Notes: generated by a model from the sequence alone, not told the origin. 64,000 nt of DNA from Cherax quadricarinatus (GCF_038502225.1 NW_027195398.1:1-64000), one strand, 5' to 3'. Shown: positions 47,195-59,790, numbered from the stretch's first letter. A program made the numbers and translations.

Positions 47195-49905
47195 TTGTTG
47201 ATAACAGCTTGGGTTCATAATAACTTGTGTTCACAACTTGTGTTGATAACTTGTGTTCATAACAACTTGTTGTGTCCATAACTTGTTGTGTTCATAATAA
47301 CTTGCTGTGTTCATAATAACTTATTGTGTTCATAACTTGTTGTGTTCATAACTTGTTGTGTTCATAACAACTTGTTGTGTTCATAACTTGTTGTGTTCAT
47401 AACTTGTGTTCATAACAGCTTGTGTTCATAATAACTTGTTGTGTTCACAACTTGTGTTTACAATAACTTGTTGTGTTCATAACTTGTTGTGTTCATAACT
47501 TGTGTTCATAACAGCTTGTGTTCATAATAACTTGTTGTGTTCACAACTTGTGTTCACAAGAACTTGTTGTGTTCATAACTTGTTGCGTTCATAACAAATT
47601 GTTGTGTTCATAACTTGTTGTGTTCATAACTTGTTGCGTTCATAACAACTTGTTGTGTTCATAACTTGTTGTGTTCATAGCTTGTGTTCATAACAGCTTG
47701 TGTTCATAATAACTTGTTGTGTTCACAACTTGTGTTCACAAGAACTTGTTGTGTTCATGACAACTTGTTGTGTTCATAACTTGTTGCGTTCACAACAACT
47801 TGTTGTGTACATAACTTGTTGTGTTCATAACTAGTTGCGTTCATAACAACTTGTTGTGTTCATAACTTGTTGTGTTCATAATAACTTGTTGTGTTCACAA
47901 CTTGTGTTTACAATAACTTGTTGTGTTCATAACTTGTTGTGTTCACAATAACTTGTTGTGTTCATAACAACTTGTTGTGTTCACAATAACTTGTTGTGTT
48001 CATAACTTGTTATGTTCATAACTTGTTGTGTTCATAACAACTTGTGTTCATAATAACTTGTTGTGTTCACAACAACTTGTTGTGTTCATAACAACTTGTT
48101 GTGTTCACAATAACTTGTTGTGTTCACAACAACTTGTTGTGTTCACAATAACTTGTTGTGTTCATAACTTGTTGTGTTCATAACTTGTTGTGTTCATAAC
48201 TTGTTGTGTTCATAACAACTTGTTGTGTTCATAACTTGTTGTGTTCATAACAACTTGTTGTGTTCATAATAACTTGTGTTCATAATAACTTGTGTTCATA
48301 ACAACTTGTTGTGTTCATAACTTGTTGTGTTCATAACTTGTTGTGTTCATAATAACTTGTTGTGTTCAAAACAACTTGTTGTGTTCATAACAACTTGTTG
48401 TGTTCATAACTTGTGTTCATAATAACTTGTTGTGTTCATAACAACTTGTTGTGTTCATAACTTGTTGTGTTCATAATAACTTGTTGTGTTCATAACTTGT
48501 TGTGTTCATAATAACTTGTTGTGTTCATAATAACTTATTGTGTTCATAACTTGTTGTGTTCACAATAACTTGTTGTGTTCATAATAACTTGTTGTGTTCA
48601 TAACTTGTTGTGTTCACAATAACTTATTGTGTTCATAACTTGTTGTGTTCACAATAACTTATTGTGTTCATAACAACTTGTTGTTTTCATAACAACTTGT
48701 TGTGCTCAAAATAAATTGTAGTGTTCATAACAACTTGTTTTGTTCACAATAACTTGTTGTGTTCATAATAACTTGTTGTGTTCATAACTTGTTCTGTTCA
48801 CAATAACTTATTGTGTTCATAATAACTTGTTGTGTTTACAATAACTTATTGTGTTCAGTTGTGTTCATAACTTGTGTTCACAATAACTTGTTGTGTTCAT
48901 AACTTGTGTTCACAATAACTTGTTGTGTTCATAACTTGTTGTGTTCATAACTTGTGTTCACAATAACTTGTTGTGTTGATAACAACTTGTATTCATAACT
49001 TGTTGTGTTCACAACAACTTTTTGTGTTCATAACAACTTGTTGTGTTCATAATAACTTATTGTGTTTACAGTAACTTGTTGTGTTCATAACTTGTTGTGT
49101 TCACAATAACTTATTGTGTTAATAACTTGTTGTGTTCACAATAACTTATTGTGTTCATAACTTGTTGTGTTCACAATAACTTATTGTGTTAATAACTTGT
49201 TGTGTTCACAACAACTTGTTGTGTTCACAACAACTTGTTGTGTTTACAATAACTTGTTGTGTTCAATAACTTGTTGTGTTCATAACAACTTGTTGTGTTC
49301 ACAATAACTTGTTGTGTTCATAACTTGTTGTGTTCATAACTTGTGTTCACAATAACTTGTTGTGTTCATAACTTGTTGTGTTGATAACTTGTGTTCATAA
49401 CAACTTGTTGTGCTCATAATAACTTGTGTTCATTACAACTTGTTGTGTTCATAACAACTTGTGTTCATAATAACTTGTTGTGTTCATAACTTACTGTGTT
49501 CATAATAACTTGTTGTGTTTACAATAACTTGTGTTCATAACTTGTTGTGTTCACAATAACTTGTTGTGTTCATAACAACTTATATTCATAACAGATTGTT
49601 GTGTTCACAATAACTTGTTGTGTTCATAACAACTTATATTCATAACAGATTGTTGTGTTCATAATAACTTGTGTTCATAACATGTTGTGTTCATAACATG
49701 TGTTGATAACTTGTCTTCATAACATCTTGTGTTCATAACAACCTGTTGTGTTCATAACAACCTGTTGTGTTCATAACAACCTGTTGTGTTCATAACAACT
49801 TGTTGTGTTCATGACTTGTGTTCATAATAACTTGTGTTCATAACAACTTATTGTGTTCATAACTTGTTGTGCTCATAACAACTTGTTGTTTCGCAACACA
49901 GTAGA
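47195..49905. repeat. Degenerate ~19-bp array, 2.7 kb
   Basis: Built from 'aacttgttgtgttcataac' with interspersed shorter forms ('aacttgtgttcataac') and 'ttcacaat' variants. Unit length alternates between about 13, 16 and 19 bp with no long-range period that I can see. Confidence 0.93.
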
Positions 49906-49916
49906 TTCATAAATCC

Positions 49917-49947
<31 letters not shown>

Positions 49948-50276
49948 CATACATACATACATACATACATACATACATACATACATACATACATACATAC
50001 ATACATACATACTTAATACATACATATGTACATACACACACATACATAAATACATACATACATACATACATACATACATACATACATACATACATACATA
50101 CATACATACATACATACATACATACATACATACATACATACATACATACATACATTAATACATACATACATACATACATACATACATACATACATACATA
50201 CATACATACATACATACATACATACATACATACATACATACATACATACATACATACATACATACATACATACATG
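49917..50276. repeat. (TACA)n tetranucleotide microsatellite
   Basis: About 360 bp of TACA/CATA units with an interruption at 50012-50045. Frames of repeated 'MYVC' on the minus strand are microsatellite translations. Confidence 0.98.
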
Positions 50277-50289
50277 CACAATCTTGAAG

Positions 50290-51185
50290 AAAATTAACAA
50301 TACTAACCTTCCTGGCGGAAAGATAAAATTAGTTAACGCGCTTAACATTCTTCCAAGGAATGTTAACTCTGTTAACACTGATAACCTTATTGGAATTTTG
50401 TTAGAGCTGGAAACAATGTTAACCTCCCAAGATGAAAGTTAACACTGTTAAACTCTTAGGGTTAAGTTAACTTTGTTAACGGTGCTAACCCACCAGAAGC
50501 AAATATTTCACTGTTAACTTTCCTGGAGGAATTAGTTAAGTTTGCTATTTACCAAGAGGTAATATAACATTGCTAATCTGTTAAGAGGAATAATTAGCTT
50601 CCGGAGGACAAACAACAATCCAAGAGTAAACTTAACATTTCTAATATCTTAGTTTCTGGAAGGAATTTAACATTGCTAATCATCCAGAATAAAAAATTAT
50701 TTTGCTAACCTTCAAGGAGGAAAGTTAACATTGCTAACCTCTTAGGAGTAAAGTTAACGTTGCAAACATATCTAACCCAACTCTAACATTGTTAACATTG
50801 CTAAATTTACCAGTTGTAAAGTCAGTGCTGCAATCCTTTAGGAAGAATGATAACATTGCAATATTAACATTAGGAGGAATGTTATATTGTTATTGAAATA
50901 TCAATATTAATAGTTTAACATAACAAATCCCACAAGGAAAAGAGTAAGTAACATTGCTAACTTCCCACAAAGAATGTTAGTATTACTGACTTCGTTGGAG
51001 GAATGTTAAACTTTCCTAGCCTACCAGGAGGAGGCTAACATTGAAAATTTTCCAGAATAAATGTTAACATGTCTAGCCTACCAGGATGAATGTTAACATT
51101 GCTAACCAACCAGGAGGAATGTTACTGATAACCTACAGAAAATAATGTTAACTATAATCATGTTAAGGAGGAATGCTAAAATTTC
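50290..51185. repeat. Highly degenerate ~28-bp repeats
   Basis: Words such as 'gttaacattgctaacct' and 'ccaggaggaatgttaac' recur every 25-35 bp with heavy divergence, so this looks like an old array. No gene is seen. Confidence 0.75.
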
Positions 51186-51196
51186 TTACCTTCCAG

Positions 51197-51900
51197 TTGT
51201 GTATTTGGAAGGATTCAACCAGACGGTGACTGACAGACTTAGGGAGCACAAAAATAGTGTTAGGCTTGCCGACACTAACAATGCTCTTTTCTGTAACGTC
51301 AGATATCACAGTCATCCTATTGACTGGTCTTCTGCTAACACTGTCTTCCTCACTTCCAACTTCAACAGTAGCCGTCTGGTTGAATCCTCCCTAATGCACA
51401 ACTTTCCATGTATGAATCTTAGTCCTGGCTTCGTCTCTGTAGATGCTTTCCTTTCCCGCTACATTGTAAAATGCTCCAAACTTCAGTACCCCAGTGACCT
51501 GGCCTGATTTTTTTTTCTTTTTCTTCTCCCTCTTCCACTTTCCTCTTTCCCTTTTCTCCTTTGGGATGTCTTTCTTCTGCCTTGGGTATTTGTTCCTTCA
51601 TTTTTTATTTATTCCCCCCTCCTCTGTATTCTTGCTCATACCCTCTGTGGGCACCTAGCTCCCTTGCAGTGCTCCTTTTTCTTAGTATTTGACTAGCTCC
51701 TCCTCCACCATACTACCTTCCCCACTATTACCTTCTACCTCCACTACTACCACTACCACCTCCTGCCTATACTCCCCCCTTCTCTCCTTCTCGTTAGTGT
51801 GACTTTGTAAATGGTCCAAGTCGGACCCAAACGTCATCGGAAGCTCCTCTCTTCTATGTGCGGGGTATTTGTGTATAACTTCTGCCATTGCTGTTAAAGC
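51197..51900 (+). mobile_element. Penelope-like element, 5'-truncated 3' end
   Basis: It starts inside a GIY-YIG-like domain, continues through a C/T-rich 3' untranslated segment and ends with 'aagtcggacccaaacgtc' and 'agctcctctcttctatgtgc', the same terminal words as the palindromic insertion at 59807-60072. A TAA microsatellite follows directly. Confidence 0.7.
51199..51507 (+). pseudogene. GIY-YIG endonuclease-like C-terminus of a Penelope-like element
   Basis: The translation contains 'YLEGFNQTVTDRLREHKNSV', 'NTVFLTSNFNSSRLVESSLM' and 'NLSPGFVSVDAFLSRYIV'. The pattern (Y-x-x-G, then L-R-E-H, then a conserved Glu in 'RLVESSL') is that of the GIY-YIG nuclease fused to the RT of Penelope-like elements. 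The RT and the first GIY half are absent because the copy starts at about 51197, inside degenerate tandem repeats. The stop at 51505-51507 looks natural. The open frame upstream to ATG 51145 is repeat sequence. Confidence 0.75.
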
Positions 51901-51903
51901 TAA

Positions 51904-51939
<36 letters not shown>

Positions 51940-51946
51940 TACTGCA

Positions 51947-52002
<56 letters not shown>

Positions 52003-52030
52003 GTGGTAGTAGTAGTAGTAATAGTAGTAG
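51904..52030. repeat. TAA and ATT trinucleotide microsatellites
   Basis: (TAA)n at about 51904-51939, then (ATT)n at 51948-52002, then GTA-rich repeats. The first two are complementary, so the segment could form a hairpin. Confidence 0.93.
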
Positions 52031-52032
52031 TA

Positions 52033-52495
52033 AGAACATAAAGAAGGAACACTGCAACAGGCCTACTGACCCATGCGGAGCAGGTCCATGTCCCCCCCCG
52101 GATTAGCCCAATGACCACCCCCCGGATAAGCCCAATGACCCACCCAGTCTGGTCGCCTCCACTCAAGGATGGAGCACGGCACCAGACCCAGCAGCACAAG
52201 CTAGTCAGGTCCAACTCACACCCACCCACACCTACTCATGTATTTATCTAACCTATTTTTAAAACTACTCGTTTTAACCTGAATAACTGTACTCGGGAGT
52301 TTGTTCCACTCATCCACAACTCTATTACCAAACCAGTGCTTTCCTATATCCTTCCTGAATCTGAATTTTTCCAACTTGAAATTACCAAACCAGTGGTTTC
52401 CATTGAATCTGAATTTTTCCTGAAACCGAGTCCTGTCTTGGCTGGAAATTTTCAGCACGCTATTTACATCCCCTTCATTTATTCCTGTTTTCCAG
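52033..52495 (-). mobile_element. LINE 3' end, minus strand
   Basis: Homologous over its whole length to 60970-61390, starting at the 3' tail ('aagaacataaagaaggaac'). Minus-strand coding shows 'RVVDEWNKLPSTVIQVKTSS', typical of the last residues of LINE ORF2 proteins. An internal repetition ('ccaaaccagtg' region, twice at 52328-52410) is local to this copy. Confidence 0.75.
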
Positions 52496-54270
52496 CAAGA
52501 CCTCGCACTGACGAAATGAAAATTATGATGAAATGCGCTCAGTTCTTATCCATTTTCGAGTCACAACTGTGGTGAGAAATGTAGAGAAGGACTAATTACA
52601 ATACGAAATGAGGTGGATGAAGGTGGGAGTGCTGGAGGTAGCACTGTAACAGTAGAAAAACTGCTACAATAGTAGTGTTAGTTGTGATGGTCCACGTAGA
52701 ATTAGAGGCAGCAGCAGTAATAGTAGTAGTAGCGAAACGGAAAAGTAGTGGAAGTGGAAGTAATGAGATAATAGCAGAAGTTGTAGTGGTGTAATTAAAA
52801 GTAGATAGTAAAAAGTAGTAGTTGTGAAAAAGTAGTGGTAGTACTAGTATTTAAAGAATTTGTTGAAGTGATAATAGTAGTTATCATAGTAATACAACAA
52901 AAGGAGAAGAAGAGAAACACTGAAGAATATCAACTGCCGACTTCAGGCAAGACCAGTAATGGAGTAGTAAGAGTGAATTACATTACAAGGCAGTGGAGAC
53001 TAAAATTATCTCAACACGAACCCGTCTTCATGGGGGCAGAGAACTGCTGTAGGCCAACTGATCCATCCTGTTGAAGAAAAGGAAACAAGAAAGAGGGAAG
53101 TCAGAAAACAAGGAAGGAAACGAAAATGCAGAAGGAAGGTCAAGAGGAATAAAGAGGGGGAAGGGGAGGCAGAGGTCAGGCCAGATTACAAGAATTCTGA
53201 AAATAAAAATATCTGAGAATGCAGTGAGGAAGGCAGACATCTAAAAAACAGAGCCAGGACTAAGACTTATGTTAGGAAAATTTATGTGAAAAGGTTGAAT
53301 CGACAAGACGGCGTCTTTGAAGTGTAGAAAAAAAAGGACCAGTTAATGGGAAAGTTGTAATCTCTTACATGACAGAACAGAACATTGTTGGTGTCGGCTG
53401 AACAACACCTCATAACTCTTCTTCTCGAACCTCACCTTCATCTCTCTCACTCTCCACAAAAGTTATAAAGAGGTTAGATTAAGAGTGAGCAGAATTTATT
53501 TCATCAATACTATTATGCTATAAGACCATGTTCTTGACTCTAGTCATTCTTGGAATTATCTCACATGAAGTAATGGTCCTGTGAAGGGTGTAGCCTACGA
53601 ATAGGCTCCGTCCGTCTTTTGGCAACGAAGCTGTCCCGTTTCCCACAAAGTGGAGCTTAGTGTGGTACCTTGTAAATACTGACCTGGTACATAACAGGAC
53701 CAGCTCCATATCTCCGATGTTGAAACCTCTGGTGAAACGACATATCTATCCAGGCCGGGTACAGGCGAGAAAAAATTCGTTTTAGATGAGATGGGTGCAG
53801 ACAATCAAGGAAAGTGGTGCAGACGCAAAGTGTGAGCGCACGTGTGGTTCTTAGGGAGTTTTGCAGGCTGTGCTGTCGAGCTGATGCGAGATACGCCAGT
53901 GCTGTAACTTTCTTCGCTACCTTGCTGAAAACATTTACCACGCGCAGCTTCACAGATATTTTGGAGAAAAATTTCACTGCGATATTCACTAACAGTTATT
54001 CATTCATTCTTACCTTTTAACTTCATGCTGACTAGAAACAATCATCACTCGTGTTTTACCAGATCCAAATGTATCCTGTCATCGGTTTCCTTAGCTTAAT
54101 ATGGCTGTAAGCTGGTAATTGATGCGTCTGAGAACCTCAGGCATTTCCTCATTTGCCTAAATAAATATTAAAGTACTATCATCTGGTAATTTGTGTAATA
54201 TTGGCACCAACCGAGTATGTTGTAGATTGTCCCGTTGAGAACTACTAGAGATCTACCCTGAAAGTAATCA
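52496..54270. other. Mostly unexplained sequence, no supported gene
   Basis: 52630-52860 is rich in GTA-type triplets. 53060-53200 is purine-rich. 53500-54000 has moderately GC-rich short open frames on both strands (for example 53657-53989 minus) without a recognisable domain or conserved-looking motif. I do not call any of them a gene. Confidence 0.4.
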
Positions 54271-54389
54271 CTAAGAGCGAGTTGTACACAGCCAGACTCC
54301 AAATGCTTGCAGTTTCTCCAAGAGTCCTGATGCAATATTTAGTCAAAGACACTAGCAATCTCCAGTGCTACAACACAGCAACAAACCCA

Positions 54390-54945
54390 AGAATAGCGTT
54401 CCACTGTCTCAGTGAGGAATCGCTCAGGACTCTGTACACCGTGTACGTCAGGCCCATATTGGTATGCAGCAGTTTGGAATTCACACCTTGCCAAGCACGT
54501 CAGAAAATTGGAGAAAGTGCAGGAGTTTGCAGCGAGACTAGTCCCGGAGCTAAGAGGCATGTCCTCTGAGGAGAGATTAAGGGAAATCAACCTGACACTA
54601 TTGGAGGACAAGAGGTATAGGTCGGACATGATAACGACATATAAAATAATGAGAGGAATCGACAAGGTGGACAGAGACAGGATGCTCCAGAGATGGGACA
54701 CAGCCATAAGAGGTCGCAAATGGAAGTTGAAGAGTCAGGTGAGTCACAGGGATGTTAGAAAGTATTTCATCAGTCATAGAGTTGTCAGGAAGTGGAATAG
54801 TCTGGGAAGTGATATAGTGGTGACAGGACCCATACGTAATTTCAAGAAGAGGTATGATAAAACTCACGGAGCAGGGAGAAAGCGACCTAGTAACGACCAG
54901 TGAGGAGGCGGGCCCCTGCAACCACAGTTAGGTGAGTACAGCTGA
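54390..54945 (+). mobile_element. LINE 3' end, plus strand
   Basis: The translation 'SEESLRTLYTVYVRPIL' in one phase continues after a shift near 54465 as 'HLAKHVRKLEKVQEFAARLV', 'GIDKVDRDRMLQRWD' and 'HRVVRKWNSLGSDIV', then 'RYDKTHGAG' and a stop. These are the post-RT motifs of a LINE ORF2. The 3' end has 'gcaaccacagttaggtgagt' without the CA tract seen in the related copy at 63230. It is 5'-truncated and frameshifted. Confidence 0.8.
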
Positions 54946-55029
54946 TCTAGGATTCATCCATTGACTGGTGCCACACAATTAAACTGCTTAACAGGATATT
55001 AGCCGAAGAGCAACGTTAAAATCGCCCGT

Positions 55030-55151
<122 letters not shown>

Positions 55152-55164
55152 CACACACTTCTGG

Positions 55165-55335
55165 ATGTACATATTTATAGAGGGGCCACAGATACATCAG
55201 ATCACTTTTTAGTTGTAGCTAGAGAGAGAGAGTAAAATGTAGATGGGATACTACAAGGAAAATAGAAGCAGCAAGTAAGAGAGAGGTGAAGGTTTATAAA
55301 GTAAAGGAGGAGGCAGTTAGGGTAACATATAAACG
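55165..55335 (+). mobile_element. LINE endonuclease-end fragment
   Basis: One phase reads '[14 protein letters not shown]' with substitutions, then 'RWDTTRKIEAASKRE' and 'VKVYKVKEEAVRV'. The 'SDH' box is the last catalytic motif of LINE apurinic endonucleases. It is degenerate and ends where a different, GC-richer segment begins. Confidence 0.45.
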
Positions 55336-55364
55336 CCAATCCAACCAGGTGCTCCGCCACATAC

Positions 55365-55647
55365 CAGAGATGGCGTGCAGAGGTGATGCCAGCAGCATTC
55401 GCGATCTCTTTTTCCAGATACACTCGAAGGGTTTGGAGGAAGTCCAAGTCATTGTGAAGGGCTTGCACGCCACGCAGAGCCTCCTTCCAGAACCAGACGA
55501 AGATTAAGGCGACGAAAGGTGAAAGAATTGAGACATACGAAGTACATCACCTAGCGTCGGAAGCCAGGCAGTTGAGAAACCCTCGAGGGGACACCTTACT
55601 AACCACCATTCCGATACACTTTGTGTACACGGTGCTGAGGATGACAT
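55365..55647 (-). pseudogene. Exon-like segment with one in-frame stop, unknown protein
   Basis: On the minus strand a good splice acceptor ('ggtttctctctatcgcag') is followed by 283 bp in one phase, then by a donor-like 'ctg|gtatgtgg'. The translation starts 'VILSTVYTKCIGMVVSKV', has a TGA at 55549-55547, then a hydrophobic stretch 'ILSPFVALIFVWFW' and an amphipathic stretch 'LHNDLDFLQTLRVYLEKEIA'. It looks like part of a membrane protein but I do not recognise the family. The plus strand of the same stretch is also partly open (55286-55507), so strand choice rests on the splice-like sites. Fragment, pseudogene or chance are all possible. Confidence 0.3.
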
Positions 55648-55771
55648 CTGCGATAGAGAGAAACCGGAGATGAAGTTTTGCACGCAGTACAGGCTTATAT
55701 AGTAGAATAAACATTTCATTGTGGAGCGAACTTCCTTTGAAGTTTCAAAATTAACATGTATTTTTGGTATG

Positions 55772-55776
<5 letters not shown>

Positions 55777-55862
<86 letters not shown>
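55777..55862. repeat. (AT)n microsatellite
   Basis: About 40 TA units ending in 'gtatatagg'. Confidence 0.98.
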
Positions 55863-56149
55863 GGATGGGGTCCACCTCTGGTGTAAATTGTGGGATCCAT
55901 AGCCTCGGAGAAGTGGATAAAAACGCTTCAAGGAAGAATATTTGGATTTCTTCCTAAAGCCATTTGAATATTCCACTTCCCCTACCACCCCATCTTTTCA
56001 TTCTTTTTTTTTATACCAATAGGTATATTTTATTACATAATATGGTACAGAAGATTTAAGAGATACGTTCTTGATATAAATATGGCATATACAGTACATG
56101 AGGTGCGAGAGATACATATCTAGTGCATATTGTCACGTGGTTGCCACTG

Positions 56150-57160
56150 ATTATATTACGAAAATTTCATCCAGCTCTTCAGAGCTGGGGCGCGTGCCCA
56201 TAATACAGTTTTCTGTTCCAGCGCCGAGTCGCTGGAACAGAAAACTAACTTCCCTGGGATCCCTAGTTACCCTGATGAGTCTTTTGCCTAGCTCCTTAAG
56301 GAACTTAGATGCATTCTTTCCCTATGAGCCAAGGGTGTCTGAGCCTATGGGAACAAACATATAATGATGGGCAAGTCTCAGTATTTTCTAGACTTTTGGG
56401 ACTCCCTGAAGCTGGCGGTTGTCCCTCCTTCCTCCCTGGTGTATTGGAGATAGGTATCAGCCAAGGTAGATGCACATGTGTAGTCCCACACCACTTGCTT
56501 GCCGTCTGTCCAGGCTTGAAGGGTGATACCATCTGGACGCTTTTGGCTGCCATCAGATCTGCACAGATGGGGTGAATCCCTTACTGCTGGGCATCCGGCT
56601 GTTGTGAGGCTCCTCTTGATAATGTTACTAAGCTCGTCATGTCTTGCAACCTTTCCCTCGGATTTAAGGCATACAAGACCAAGGTACCCGAATCGGTCTG
56701 CTGCTTCACTACCACAAATACACCCGTGTTCGGCGAGAATAGGGGCGGTATGACGAAGGGTAACACCAGTGTGGATGATCTGTGTGTCGAGGCGTGTGCC
56801 AAGGCTGGAGTTGGGAACAGTCAACAGAAAGTCCCCTGCATGATGAGCTCTCACTGCCAGGAGGCGGGCTCTATCCCTCCCTGACTTATTCTGAAGCACT
56901 GATGAGCCTATATTCTCCACTATTTGGCCATCCCAGTGCGACTATTTGTAGTTGTTGGGGAGCGCAGGTCTGGTTTCAGAGCCAGTTAGATTATCCCAGA
57001 TCATGGCTCCGTCAATGAACTTTTGGTCCTGGACTCCAATCCTGTCCCTAAGATGTTCAGGGAGAATCGCTGCTACATGTTCACTCGATGCAATGCATCC
57101 AGTGGATGCGTTGTCAGAGGTGTCTTTTGCCACCTCTGACAACGTTGGCACAGCTCTTGG
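56150..57160 (-). mobile_element. Non-LTR retrotransposon RT C-terminal region
   Basis: Read on the minus strand from 57151: 'LRDRIGVQDQKFIDGAMIWD', then 'DRARLLAVRAHHAGDFLLTV', a C-x-C and later C cluster ('CICGSEAADRFG'), 'RHDELSNIIKRSL', 'DGSQKRPDGITL' with 'VVWDYTC', and 'YMFVPIGSDTLG'. This succession is common at the C-terminus of invertebrate RT proteins. The CCHC cluster followed by RPD and W-D-x-T is reminiscent of restriction-like endonuclease domains. The His of the cluster is not where expected, and there are stops around 56950 and 56378, so the copy is dead. The main frame is 56378-56920. Confidence 0.65.
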
Positions 57161-57169
57161 TACTAGCTA

Positions 57170-57935
57170 AGGAGGTTCCCTAACTAACTGGATCAGGGAT
57201 TGCATCTTGGCAGCAAATTTTTAACTAATTTCTCAGCTAATTTTTGCGATTTCTGGTAGAGATAGTCCCATCGTGCTGATTTAGAGGAGAAATTATATCG
57301 GCAATTAAATATCATTTTCGGTCCTTGGCCAAGGACAGGTAAGTTTTAGAGTCAAGTTTCTCTAATGTCAGTTTTTTTTCTGTGTCAGTCTCCCATCTAG
57401 ATATGGCTCAATTTTGAAATTCCTCCATATGCCTACGGGCTCCTCTGTGAATGTTCCTATTATAGGTGTACTGGGATTTCTCTTGTAACTTCTCCAAGCC
57501 TTGCACTTGGCAGTTCTGGCCTCTCGGCAACGATAGGCAAACTGTTAGCTGCATTACATGCTGCATGTTAGGGATGTATTGTACTTGTGTTGGAGATTAA
57601 AAAAAAAAGTTTAGTAAAGATTTTGCCTAGGTTATTAACATCACCATGGAGTGAAGTGCAGTAATTTCAGTTGCAAGTCACAATCTATAAAATGCTGGTC
57701 AGATTCCTTTCTTAGGAAGCCAGGTTTTGCATTGTGATTCTTCACCTCGTTTTGTTGGTATCTTCAGTGTCGTATAGTCTTAAGCAAACATAACCAGAAA
57801 TCGTGCAAGTGACTGTGCTTTTCTATATGTGACTCATTGCTGGCTAGAGAGAAGCTCCAGAAATATGAGTACAAAAGTCAAACACTTCAGACAGTAGTGG
57901 TAATGAAGTCACTATTTTTAGCAGACAGGTTGATG
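57170..57935. other. Gene-free sequence
   Basis: No supported coding region or array. It may be the internal remains of the flanking minus-strand elements. Confidence 0.4.
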
Positions 57936-57940
57936 ATATA

Positions 57941-58450
57941 CTAGCTCCTTATGTCTATGTAGGGCTTGACTTGATGCTGGTAATTCACTGAAGTATACAC
58001 AGATTTTGTATAAGGGATACAAGCACCTGCTGAGCTGAGAGAGGAGTAATTGTGTAGGAGACGTGTGAATTTTTCACCAGTTCTGAGATAATATTGGATT
58101 GTTCTCAGATTAAATCTCCTGACTATCCAGCTCCTTTTTTGCTTCGACACTATTCTTGCTGTTCTCTCTTGTGGCACACAGTTGACAGTGGTGTGCTCCC
58201 TTCGGTGACACCTGGAACATAGCCTAAGATGCCTTGGAAGATGGTGTCCCACTCCCTGTGCCTCTAGTCTTTCGGGCTGATTCAGCAACTGGTATCCTTG
58301 TTCGTTCTGATGCTGCTGAACCTGACGATTATATTCCTATTGAGGGGGCTTTCCTGGGGCTGTGTTGGTGGGAGATGAGCACTCATCTAGTACTACTAGA
58401 GTTTTCCTTGCATCTTACTTATTTTTTCCGGGATTTCTCGGGTACAGTAT
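57941..58450 (-). pseudogene. CCHC-knuckle open frame, retroelement ORF1 or gag-like
   Basis: The minus-strand frame 57941-58288 contains 'CSRCHRREHTTVNC', an exact C-x2-C-x4-H-x4-C zinc knuckle (about 58186-58227), in a basic context. The frame is open upstream with Gln-rich sequence. Knuckles of this type occur in gag and in LINE ORF1 proteins. It may belong with the RT remnant at 56150-57160, which lies downstream on the same strand, but nothing connects them directly. Confidence 0.45.
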
Positions 58451-58889
58451 AGAACAACTGAGTGTTAGCTACGGCAGTCACGGGTGGAGAAGAATCTGAC
58501 TCTGGATTTGTAGATGGTGTAGTGTACTGGAAAGTATTGGAGTGGAACTGAGAGATCCAAGGCTATGTGGTGGCTTAAGGAATTATTTTAGAATTTTCGG
58601 GGATGATGTTTTGAGCCCTATCTATCTGTAAGCCTCTAGAGCGGTTATAAATTTTTGCTGTTGCTGCTGCCTTGAATATGGCAGTGTGGATATTCAAGGC
58701 ATTATCAACTATCAGCATCAGCTGAACAACCTGTTTCACTTTGTGTAGGCCTATTTTTATAATAAATAATTATTTTAAGAGCTAATGAAGTAATTTGTTT
58801 TGATGAAATATCTTAGTGGCAACTTTACAACACACACTAATGCAGCACTGAACATTTGAGTGAAGTTCCTGAAGTTTCTCAAATCCGTC

Positions 58890-58990
58890 CTGTTATGATC
58901 CAAGCTCGAATCTGATACATACATGTCACTGGATCACAAGTTCCTGATCTGAGCCACCTGGCTACACCAAACGTGCATTTCTATGTTGCT
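58890..58990 (-). other. Possible degenerate tRNA-derived SINE head
   Basis: On the minus strand 'tgtagccaggtggctcagat' resembles a tRNA start with an A box, and 'cagattcgagcttgg' about 40 bp later resembles a B box. The acceptor stem does not close, so this is not a functional tRNA. A second B-box-like word, 'gggttcaaattcc', lies on the minus strand at about 59026-59038. Confidence 0.25.
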
Positions 58991-59039
58991 TGTTCTACTT
59001 ATGTAGAACGAATCACGGAACGGGTGGAATTTGAACCCA

Positions 59040-59790
59040 TTTCTTGCCTCTAGTTGTGTATCCACATATACTGCAGTAGGTTCTCGGATAATTACCAAAT
59101 AGTATACATAATCTTACGATTTCGCGATGCAAAATCATTACAAAAAGATCAAAAGATAATGATAAAATTATATGGAAAAGAGTGCATGTGACGCTATGGT
59201 AGACCCCTCACATGGGCCACTCACAGTCAGGGTGGACGGCCAGAAAAGAAATGCTGCCCTCATGTACTAATAACTTATAAAAAAAATTATCTACTGAAGT
59301 CATTATCCACGAATCAGAATAAGTTAGCCACTAATGTACAGTCACACTGTATTATTATTTAACACCCAAAATTATAAAATATTGGGTGATGGCAGAAGGT
59401 AAATGGTGAGGTGCATTATCCTGCTTGTGAAGCAACACACACACACTGCACATGCTTTATATAACATCTTTCATTATATATTATTTCGCTAATGCTCAAT
59501 TCTGTGAAATTACTGACTCATTTATGCTTGCGTGTTATTTGATCGCAAAGTCTCTGAACAACTTTTTTTTCTGACATACTGTCGTAGTTAGGTAATGATT
59601 AATATTTCCTACGTGGCACTATCACACGTGTCCTTCTCGAACAATTCTTACCAGTGTCTCTCTATGCTTAGTAATGATGGAAACCCACCGACCTTTCTTA
59701 GAAATTTCATTCCTTAAAATCTGCTCATTAACTTTAAATATGAGATATACACCTTGTATGTGCATACACGTTGTCATAAGTGTGCTTTAC
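59040..59790. other. Gene-free AT-rich sequence
   Basis: No supported gene, array or named element. Confidence 0.45.

Noticed and set aside
53657..53989. Possible 110-residue protein on the minus strand
   Set aside because: No motif, no splice or start context, and an overlapping open frame on the other strand; not distinguishable from chance.
58890..59040. tRNA gene on the minus strand
   Set aside because: A- and B-box-like words are present but the acceptor stem does not pair and the cloverleaf cannot be drawn; at most a degenerate SINE head.
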